Below are positions 1 to 5,738 of a DNA stretch of 6,360 nt, piece after piece. Below the pieces are notes generated by a model that had not been told where the DNA came from, did not search any database, and worked only from the letters and a program-made list of their open reading frames with translations. Both the position numbers and the translations under genes were made by a program. Location: positions 1 to 6,360 of the forward strand of contig SKIL01000185.1 of NCBI GenBank assembly GCA_007116425.1, read 5' to 3'. Source of the stretch: Bacteriovoracaceae bacterium. GTDB taxonomy: Bacteria; Bdellovibrionota; Bacteriovoracia; Bacteriovoracales; Bacteriovoracaceae. Positions within the stretch are counted from its first letter, which is position 1. Every line of letters starts with the position of its first letter.

Positions 1-1028
1 CCTACCTGTTAGTTATCTTAAACCTAGAAAAAGATTTTTTAGAGCTCACCCTCAAATACCTCAGCTTTATCAAGTGGAGTATTCCGGGGATGGTTCTCTA
101 TATGGCCTTAAGAAATTATTGTGAAGGCCTCTCTCACACCATACCTTCGCTTGTCATTGGCTTTATTGGTTTGGCGATAAATATACCGGCCAACTATATT
201 TTTATTTATGGCAAACTTGGACTTCCGGCATTTGGTGGAGCGGGAGCAGGTATCGCTTCGGCCATCGTTTATACCGGGATGGGATTAGGACTTTTAATCT
301 ATGTTCTCAAGGCACCCAGATATTCTCAGGTTAGAATTTTTCAAAAATTTGAAGGCCCTAAAATTCAAGAAATTTCTCATTTTATAAAATTAGGGCTACC
401 TATTTCCTTAACTTTATTTTTTGAAGTCAGCTTATTTGCAGTTGTTGCAATCTTGATAGCACCCCTTGGAACAACTTTAGTTGCAGGTCATCAAGTTGCA
501 CTAAATATTTCTTCAATCGTGTATATGTTTCCTCTAAGTCTCAGTATGGCACTCACTCTCAGGGTTGGCTTTCTCGTGGGGGCGCAACACTTTCACTTGA
601 TTATGCCGGCCTATAAGCTTGCTTTAGGTATCGGGCTAAGCTTTGCTATCATCAATGGATTAGGGATGTGGCTTGGAGGTTCATGGCTTTCATCTTTTTA
701 TACTGAAGATCAAAATATTATCCATATATCAAGCTCTCTCTTAGGCTTGGCGGCGCTGTTTACAATCTCAGATACTTTTCAGGCCCTCTCGGTGGGAGCA
801 TTACGAGGTCATAAGGATACACGCTTTGCCATGATTATTACTTTTATAGGCTATTGGGTTATTGGTTTGCCAATTGGACACCTCTTGGCCACGACTGATA
901 AACTAACGACTGCAATGGGTCCTGCTGGCTACTGGATTGGTTTTATTGTAAGCTTAAGCTTTGCAGGTGTTTTACTTACAATCCATTTGATCAGAATTAA
1001 CCGGATGGTCACTCATGACGATATCTAG
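1..1028 (+). CDS. MATE family (NorM-type) multidrug efflux transporter, C-terminal part, 5' end outside window
   Basis: Integral inner-membrane antiporter of the MATE family, expected to expel cationic drugs or metabolites in exchange for Na+ or H+. The frame is open from base 3, so the ATG at 90 is internal and 341 residues of a usual ~450 are visible. Seen in the sequence: family blocks ALRNYCEGL and NIPANYIFIYGKLGLPAFGG, then a second-half block with APLGTTLVAGHQVALN followed by a LRVG motif. Near the C-terminus are GALRGHKDTR and GYWVIGLPIG, both typical of NorM. About eight to nine hydrophobic segments are present, matching the later helices of a 12-helix transporter. The substrate cannot be told. 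The stop (TAG, 1026-1028) lies 14 bp inside the next gene, suggesting co-translation. The family is clear; NorM as opposed to another MATE subgroup is inferred from motif style. Confidence 0.93.
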   Translation, partial: YLLVILNLEKDFLELTLKYLSFIKWSIPGMVLYMALRNYCEGLSHTIPSLVIGFIGLAINIPANYIFIYGKLGLPAFGGAGAGIASAIVYTGMGLGLLIYVLKAPRYSQVRIFQKFEGPKIQEISHFIKLGLPISLTLFFEVSLFAVVAILIAPLGTTLVAGHQVALNISSIVYMFPLSLSMALTLRVGFLVGAQHFHLIMPAYKLALGIGLSFAIINGLGMWLGGSWLSSFYTEDQNIIHISSSLLGLAALFTISDTFQALSVGALRGHKDTRFAMIITFIGYWVIGLPIGHLLATTDKLTTAMGPAGYWIGFIVSLSFAGVLLTIHLIRINRMVTHDDI

Positions 1029-1806
1029 CTTTATTGCAGTTTTCATACTTTTTCATGTCTATTATTACATTTCCATCAAAAAGCAAGACATGAGTGTTAT
1101 CGATACAGCGTGGGGGCTAGGCTTTATTGTTATTGCATTTGCGACAATATTTCATCGAATAATTCAAGGTTATGAACATATTATCGACATGCGGGGCATA
1201 GTCATTCTTTTACTTGTTTTTGTTTGGGGATCGAGACTTGCCCTATACCTACACAAGCGCAACAAAAAGGCAGGGGAAGACTTTCGTTACCAGACCTTCC
1301 GAAAAGAATGGGGTGAAAAAACCAATATCATTTCCTACTTTAAAGTGTTCATGTTGCAAATGGTCCTACTTTTTATTGTCGCCCTTCCTGTTAGTCTCCC
1401 GCTCTTAACCTTGAATAACTCCCCCCTTGGCCTTATGTCTTGGCTTGGTATTGGCATTTGGTGCATTGGTTTTAGTATTGAGTATATGGCCGACCAACAA
1501 CTTAAAAACTTTAAAGCTAAAGGTCAAAAAGGAATTATCAAGACCGGGCTTTGGCGTTACAGCCGGCACCCGAATTATTTTGGGGAGGCCTTGTTATGGT
1601 GGGGTATGTGTTTTTTAAGTTGGGAAATAGGACAGCATATTTTTATTGCGACACTAATAGGTCCAGCACTTTTAACACTTTTTCTTATTAAAATTTCTGG
1701 CGTTCCCATGCTTGAAGAAAAATACAAAGACAATCCTGAATACCAAGAATATAAAAAGCGAACATCCGCTTTTATTCCTCTACCACCAAAAAATTCACAA
1801 TTATAA
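1015..1806 (+). CDS. DUF1295 / steroid 5-alpha-reductase C-terminal-like integral membrane protein
   Basis: A 263-residue membrane protein of the DUF1295 family, related to the C-terminal domain of steroid 5-alpha reductases and isoprenylcysteine methyltransferases. The physiological substrate is unknown for most bacterial members; a membrane lipid or isoprenoid is a guess. Conserved blocks in order: DTAWG (30-34), WGSR (71-74), GEDFRY (87-92), GFSIEYMADQQL (152-163) and GLWRYSRHPNYFGE (178-191, the probable cofactor-binding core), ending with a T-x-x-FIPLPPK tail (250-259). About six hydrophobic segments lie near residues 3-20, 28-50, 59-80, 110-131, 140-158 and 197-228. The start is well fixed: ATG 1015 is the only usual start codon after an in-frame stop at 988-990, with GGATGG at 1003-1008 as a weak ribosome site. 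It overlaps the MATE gene by 14 bp, so coupling is likely. The TAA overlaps the stop of the convergent kinase gene. Confidence 0.92.
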   Translation: MTISSFIAVFILFHVYYYISIKKQDMSVIDTAWGLGFIVIAFATIFHRIIQGYEHIIDMRGIVILLLVFVWGSRLALYLHKRNKKAGEDFRYQTFRKEWGEKTNIISYFKVFMLQMVLLFIVALPVSLPLLTLNNSPLGLMSWLGIGIWCIGFSIEYMADQQLKNFKAKGQKGIIKTGLWRYSRHPNYFGEALLWWGMCFLSWEIGQHIFIATLIGPALLTLFLIKISGVPMLEEKYKDNPEYQEYKKRTSAFIPLPPKNSQL

Positions 1807-3033
1807 AGGCAGACACATTACGAGATGTGTCTCATTGGCAGTCCTCTCGGCGAAGATTTCACCATTGTGATTATCAACAATGCTCTTTGAAACGCTAAGC
1901 CCTAAGCCCGTGCCCTTATTTACAGGTTTAGTCGTAAAAAATGGCTCAAAAATTTTTTCATCCTCAATGCTAAATCCGACCCCGTTATCGATGACTCGTA
2001 ATTCTACATAGTCTTGTCGACAATCTTTTTCTATGCCACTTATTTTACTCACTTGAAGTTTTACATAAGCTTTTTCAATGCCCTCGAGAGCATCGCGAGC
2101 ATTACTTAGAAAATTAATTAACACTTGGCAGATTTGAACATTTGAACAACGCAATTTGATATCCTCAACCAGTGATTCAATTTGAAAGTCAATTGAGTGA
2201 TTCTTCATTCCTTCTTCACAAAGTACTTTTACATCCTCAATAATTTGATTTACCGAGTGAGCTTGAAAATTATTATCAATTGCACCACTCGAAAGACTTC
2301 GAAGCCCCTTAATAATACCGGTGACCCTTTTTGATGTCTTTTCTATTGTTTCAATCCTCTTCCTTAAAACTTCCCGATCAATATCTTCCTGACTATCTAA
2401 CCTTTTTCCTAGCTGAGTTGAATAACCTTGAATAATCGTCATCGGATTATTAATTTCATGCGCAAGACTTCCCAACATTTCCCCCAGCGAAGCCATTTTT
2501 GAGCTGTGATAAATTTGTGCTCGCTGATTTTCAAGCATCCGCTCTTTTTTCTTTTCTTCTGTTATATTCGTCCAAAAGCCGAGAAGTCTGACCCCTCCCT
2601 GATCAAAAACTGTAGACTGATGAACTCGATTCCACACTTCATTTCCCTCAGTTGAATGAGTCGTTCTAAAATCTAAAACCATGGAGTTTCGAGAAGAAAG
2701 GCTTTCTTTAAAATTATCAATTACAACTTGATAATCTTCTGGATAAATATACTCCTCAAAAAAATTTGAAGACTTCATTATTTCATCAGCTTTTTTATTT
2801 GCAATCCTTTCTACTGCTGGTGAAATATAGGTAAAGGCCATTTCGCCATTGGGTTTAAGTAGCATTTCATACAAGGCCCCCGGCAAATTAAGCCCCAAAT
2901 AGCTCAGCCTCCGACTTAACTCTTCATTTTTCTGGGCATTCTTTTTACTTTCTGTAATATCGAGAACAAAACCCGTCCAATGCACAATATCTGGATTTTC
3001 AGAATCTTCTCTATAAGGGCCCTGAGCACGCAC
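1801..3033 (-). CDS. PAS-domain sensor histidine kinase (intact reading frame of a frameshifted gene)
   Basis: Cytoplasmic two-component sensor kinase: it autophosphorylates a histidine and passes the phosphate to an unseen response regulator. Residues 1-33 are the PAC end of a first PAS domain (FVLDITESKK). Residues about 45-165 are a second PAS domain (FFEEYIYPED, LLGFWTNITEEKKK). A HisKA dimerisation domain follows, with AHEINNPM and phosphoacceptor His192. The HATPase domain has an N box (QVLINFLSNARDAL, 303-316), G1 (DNGVG, 349-353), F box (FEPFFTTKP, 362-370) and G2 (GTGLGLS, 374-380). No membrane segment or receiver domain is seen, so an internal signal is likely; ligand unknown. GTG 3033 is the only usual start after the in-frame stop at 3172-3174 and has AAGGAG nine bases upstream, yet it falls in the middle of the PAS1 WKWVRAQG motif. 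The true gene probably began near 3263 and is split by a frameshift. The TAA stop shares TTATAA with the convergent gene. Confidence 0.9.
   Translation of the reverse strand: MRAQGPYREDSENPDIVHWTGFVLDITESKKNAQKNEELSRRLSYLGLNLPGALYEMLLKPNGEMAFTYISPAVERIANKKADEIMKSSNFFEEYIYPEDYQVVIDNFKESLSSRNSMVLDFRTTHSTEGNEVWNRVHQSTVFDQGGVRLLGFWTNITEEKKKERMLENQRAQIYHSSKMASLGEMLGSLAHEINNPMTIIQGYSTQLGKRLDSQEDIDREVLRKRIETIEKTSKRVTGIIKGLRSLSSGAIDNNFQAHSVNQIIEDVKVLCEEGMKNHSIDFQIESLVEDIKLRCSNVQICQVLINFLSNARDALEGIEKAYVKLQVSKISGIEKDCRQDYVELRVIDNGVGFSIEDEKIFEPFFTTKPVNKGTGLGLSVSKSIVDNHNGEIFAERTANETHLVMCLPL
1811..1832. terminator. perfect 8-bp inverted repeat at the convergent gene junction (possible weak terminator)
   Basis: AGACACAT (1811-1818) and ATGTGTCT (1825-1832) form a perfect 8-bp stem with a 6-nt loop, inside the last codons of the kinase gene and just past the end of the DUF1295 gene. 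There is no intergenic space here, so it is the only visible place where the two opposing transcripts could end. On the minus strand it is followed by GCCTTTATAATTG, which is T-rich but not a clean U-tract. On the plus strand no T-run follows. The stem is half AT. Termination is therefore inferred and weak. Confidence 0.22.
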
Positions 3034-3263
3034 CCATTTCCACTCCTTCGATTCAATATTTAGAATCCGAAACTCTAAATTAAAATCTCTATTTTCTAGA
3101 ATTGTTGCCTCAAACTCGGCCTCAACAAGGGCGATATCTTCCGGATGGGTTTGCTCAAAAAAAGCATGAGTTTACCAATTAAACTTTCGGCTTCTCTTCC
3201 AAAAATTAATACGACATTACTGCTCACAGCATTTAAGGGAAGGATTCTTTCTATCGATTTCAT
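3034..3263 (-). pseudogene. 5' part of the sensor kinase gene, PAS1 domain split by a -1 frameshift
   Basis: From ATG 3263 one frame reads MKSIERILPLN...VLIFGREAESLIGKLM, the first half of a PAS domain. It then leaves the family pattern at CTT TTT TTG and stops at TAG 3096-3098 (55 residues). In the next frame, open from just after a TAA at 3172-3174, the PAS continues as HAFFEQTHPEDIALVE and runs through EFRILNIESKEWKWVRAQG into the 410-residue kinase. Both halves fit one PAS domain, and the join lies at a run of seven T on the coding strand (plus-strand A, 3157-3163). One more T gives GKLMLFFEQTHPED and a continuous 487-residue protein. Causes could be a sequencing or assembly indel, a real mutation, phase variation, or slippage on T TTT TTG. 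PAS-like residues (CGIIHT) also precede ATG 3263 in frame, so the start is uncertain. Confidence 0.75.
3043..3048 (-). promoter_or_regulatory. Shine-Dalgarno sequence for the internal GTG start of the kinase
   Basis: AAGGAG on the minus strand lies nine bases before GTG 3033. It is one of the strongest ribosome-site matches seen in the window. It makes separate translation of the 410-residue kinase possible even though the upstream frame is broken. It also encodes Lys-Glu of the PAS1 domain, so it may be coincidental. Confidence 0.4.
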
Positions 3264-3316
3264 TGTATGTATTATCCCACAATATTCCTTATTGATCCAG
3301 CTAGGTATAGCCTGGA

Positions 3317-3334
3317 ATGTTTAATATGTTTAAT
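3317..3334. repeat. perfect 9-bp tandem direct repeat (ATGTTTAAT x2) in the gap upstream of the kinase
   Basis: Two adjacent copies of ATGTTTAAT occupy 3317-3325 and 3326-3334, in the only clear intergenic gap of the window (3264-3433). Immediately beside it, 3297-3315 forms an imperfect dyad (CCAG/CTGG plus CTA/TAG, with a one-base bulge and a 4-nt loop). Position upstream of the kinase suggests an operator or promoter element. The repeat is AT-only apart from one G per copy, so chance is possible. The rest of the gap shows no gene and no strong promoter or terminator. Confidence 0.4.
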
Positions 3335-3433
3335 TTCAAACGATATAAAAGACTTAACTTCCATCTATTTCTCTTAACTTACCACTGTACGCCCTTGAGT
3401 TTCTTCCAAAGAATAACAATCCTTCACAGCTAT

Positions 3434-4705
3434 TTATTTTGAGTCTAGAAAGGAAAAATAGTTGGGAAAAGATTTTTTTACATGTTCATAATTAGAAATT
3501 TTTCCGCCGCTATTTAAAAGCATAAATAAGGCCACAATCATGATCATGCGGTGATCATCTGGTGCTTGATACTCGATACTTTTGACCTGAGAAGGTCCCT
3601 TAACACCGGTAATGCGCAAATTCACATCATCAAAAAGAGTAACCTCTATATTAAAAAGCTTTAAGATTTTCATCATTTCCGCGAGTCGATCACACTCTTT
3701 AAAACGAAGCGAGCCAATGTTTCTAATGACACTCACTCCCTCAATATAACTTGCAAGTAAACATAAGGTTGGAGCTAAATCTGGAAACCCACTAGCATCA
3801 ATATCTAAAGGCCTTAAGTTTTTCGAAGCAGAATCGATCTTTAGCCCTTGAGCATTTATATCAATATTGAGACCACATGCTTTAAGAATTTCCACAAAAA
3901 CAGAATCTGCCTGCATAGGATCAAGCTGTGTACAGTTAAGTACTTTCAGTGGAGGCCGAAGCGCTCCTAAGACAAGTGGATAGGATAAAGAAGAAGAGTC
4001 TACGGGTATCTCGACGATTATTTCTTCTGTGTTTTGTACATTTAAAATTTTAGAGTCGAAAATATTTATAAGATCTTTCGTTTGCTCAATATACTTATAA
4101 GAGCCTTCAATATTAATCGGACTTACTTCCACTTCAAGGTCGTGAGTCACAAGAAGAACTGCTGACAGGAATTGTGTTGTTTGAGAACAATCAATCTCTA
4201 CTGTTTTAGGGCCTTCTCTCAATGGGCCTTTTATATAAAAGACTAAATCCCCATCAATCTTTTTCTCTACAATCTCTGCGCCTAAGCTTACCAATGCTTG
4301 AACAAGACCTTTCATTGGTCTTTTTTGCATAGGTAAACTAGGTCTTAAGCAATACCAGCTACTTCCCCTTGCAAGTAATGCCATTAAAAAACGTGTTGTT
4401 GTCCCTCCGTCTCCACAGAAAACATCAAGAGGATCAGAACTTTGATTTCTCTTAATGTCAGCATCAAGAAAAGAGTTATGAATTCGTACCGCATCGTTGT
4501 TTTGAGTCATTTCAAAATCAATCCCAATGGCACGAAAGCAATCAAGCATTGTTTGAACGTCACTAGACATCGGAATATTTTTTAAAGTCACAACTTTTTT
4601 AGTCAAAGCAGCAATAACCAATGCCCGATTTGCAAACGACTTATTATGTGGGATCACCCATTCATCAGTTTTTTTCTCGGTGTGAATTTCAATTATATTT
4701 TTCAT
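3434..4705 (-). CDS. aroA: 3-phosphoshikimate 1-carboxyvinyltransferase (EPSP synthase)
   Basis: Transfers the enolpyruvyl group of PEP to shikimate-3-phosphate, the sixth shikimate-pathway step, in the cytoplasm. I chose ATG 4705 (423 residues; E. coli AroA has 427). A TTG at 4717 would add four residues, but with ATG 4705 the family motifs fall near E. coli numbering. Visible residues: Lys22, Ser23 and Arg27 in PHNKSFANRAL; Arg105 in GTTTR; Arg129 in QKRPM (E. coli Arg124); Gln178 in TTQFLSA (Gln171); Ser202/Tyr205 in SYKYI; Asp309 in FPDLAP (Asp313); LRFKECDRL with Lys336, Glu337 and Arg340; DDHRM with His385-Arg386; and Lys411 in KKSFPNYF. Odd points: the usual PGSKS is PHNKS, and the NAGTAMRP loop is DGGTTTRF. 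It overlaps the end of aroB by 17 bp, has no clear ribosome site of its own, and is probably coupled. It is the last gene of the aroCBA run; no clear terminator follows. Confidence 0.95.
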   Translation of the reverse strand: MKNIIEIHTEKKTDEWVIPHNKSFANRALVIAALTKKVVTLKNIPMSSDVQTMLDCFRAIGIDFEMTQNNDAVRIHNSFLDADIKRNQSSDPLDVFCGDGGTTTRFLMALLARGSSWYCLRPSLPMQKRPMKGLVQALVSLGAEIVEKKIDGDLVFYIKGPLREGPKTVEIDCSQTTQFLSAVLLVTHDLEVEVSPINIEGSYKYIEQTKDLINIFDSKILNVQNTEEIIVEIPVDSSSLSYPLVLGALRPPLKVLNCTQLDPMQADSVFVEILKACGLNIDINAQGLKIDSASKNLRPLDIDASGFPDLAPTLCLLASYIEGVSVIRNIGSLRFKECDRLAEMMKILKLFNIEVTLFDDVNLRITGVKGPSQVKSIEYQAPDDHRMIMIVALFMLLNSGGKISNYEHVKKSFPNYFSFLDSK

Positions 4706-5738
4706 ATATTTTTTCAAATCGATTTTTTAACTCTTTCAATGGATAACTTTTAATTTTAACTCGCCCATTGGCACGACCTTGCTCAACATCTTCTTCGGGG
4801 AGGATAATTTTAATTTCGGATGCGGAAATTTTCTTTTTATCTCGTGCAAGATAGTTGTAAAAATCGTCCTTTTCTTTTTGAGAAAAATTTTGCCATGGGA
4901 ACTCATCATCAACCTTAAATTTAATTTTGCGAGCAAAGTTTTTCAGTTTTTCTACTTCTTGCCCTTTTGAGAATAATTCAAACTTTAAATACATCCCCCA
5001 AAAGACGGCGATTCCGTGGGGGATCTGACAAACTTTTTCAAGTGCATGCCCGAAAGTATGTCCTAAATTGAGAACCATTCTTAGGTTTGTCTCTTTGAAA
5101 TCCTTTTCCACCAAGTCATTTTTAAATTGAGCACAAGCAAAAATAATCTCTTCAAAGTTTTTCTCATTGCCAATCATTTGCTCAATATCTTGACTTAAGA
5201 AAGCATACTTCAAGAGTTCTCCCTTACCACTCATCAGGTCTAATGGATCCAGAGTTTCAAGAAATGGCGTTGAAATATAAATTTTTTCAGGCAAGTGAAA
5301 ACTTCCAATCAAGTTTTTTCCATATTGAGAATTAACCCCAACCTTTCCACCAATCGCAGCATCAATCATGGAAAGTAAAGTTGTCGGTACAACCGACCAG
5401 TTTACTCCTCGCAATAGTGACGAGGCCACAAATCCGGCCAAGTCACTTGTGATACCACCACCGATAGCAACCAAATGACCCTTTCGGTGCATACCGGAAG
5501 ATATAAAAAAATCCACAGCACTCGTAAAAGCTTGAATGCTTTTATTTTCTTCCTCTGCTTTATATGAATAGCGATAGACTGATTTCTTTTTTGCACTTAA
5601 CTTTGATTCTAAACTCTGTACAAAGTTCGGATAAAGCTCTTCAATTTTTTGATCGATACAAAGACCAATGCAATCCGTTTCAAGTTTTGCAAGATCCTCG
5701 ACAATCTCACTCAAACTACATCGTACAATCTCAGTCAT
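4689..5738 (-). CDS. aroB: 3-dehydroquinate synthase
   Basis: Converts DAHP to 3-dehydroquinate using bound NAD+ and a divalent metal (Zn2+ or Co2+), the second shikimate-pathway step, in the cytoplasm. The 349 residues match the usual ~350-360. Motifs in order: NAD-binding GGGITSDLAGF (93-103), VPTTLLSMIDAAIGGK (117-132), GKNLIGSFHLP (140-150), GELLKYAF (173-180, metal ligand Glu174), LNLGHTFGHALE (223-234, His227 and His231), PHGIAV (240-245, His241) and RDKK (299-302). The three expected metal ligands (Glu174, His227, His241) are all present. Departures from the usual DSSVGGK (here DAAIGGK) and HGEAV (here HGIAV) mark a divergent member; another sugar-phosphate cyclase is possible but unlikely between aroC and aroA. 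ATG 5738 has AAGG (5749-5752) ten bases upstream and overlaps aroC by 8 bp; the TGA end overlaps aroA. Confidence 0.95.
   Translation of the reverse strand: MTEIVRCSLSEIVEDLAKLETDCIGLCIDQKIEELYPNFVQSLESKLSAKKKSVYRYSYKAEEENKSIQAFTSAVDFFISSGMHRKGHLVAIGGGITSDLAGFVASSLLRGVNWSVVPTTLLSMIDAAIGGKVGVNSQYGKNLIGSFHLPEKIYISTPFLETLDPLDLMSGKGELLKYAFLSQDIEQMIGNEKNFEEIIFACAQFKNDLVEKDFKETNLRMVLNLGHTFGHALEKVCQIPHGIAVFWGMYLKFELFSKGQEVEKLKNFARKIKFKVDDEFPWQNFSQKEKDDFYNYLARDKKKISASEIKIILPEEDVEQGRANGRVKIKSYPLKELKNRFEKIYEKYN

Noticed and set aside
1214..1618. Small plus-strand open frames at 1214-1408 and 1427-1618
   Set aside because: They lie wholly inside the DUF1295 gene in another frame and show no family motif.
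3264..3279. Extended -10-like TGGGATAAT on the minus strand (3271-3279) just before ATG 3263
   Set aside because: The -35 match at the right distance is poor (TGGATC), and the predicted transcript would begin at the ATG itself; too weak to list as a promoter.
3380..3420. Short stem TTCTT/AAGAA downstream of aroA as a terminator
   Set aside because: Only five AT-rich pairs with a three-base loop and no following U-tract on the minus strand.
4358..4400. Apparent loss of a PEP-binding arginine in AroA (PRMKERP versus LPMQKRP)
   Set aside because: Counting from Gly96 shows the replaced residue is E. coli Arg120; the catalytic Arg124 is the arginine of KRP and is retained.
4705..4717. TTG 4717 as the aroA start
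   Set aside because: It adds only four lysine/tyrosine-rich residues, lacks a well-placed ribosome site, and ATG 4705 places the motifs close to E. coli numbering.
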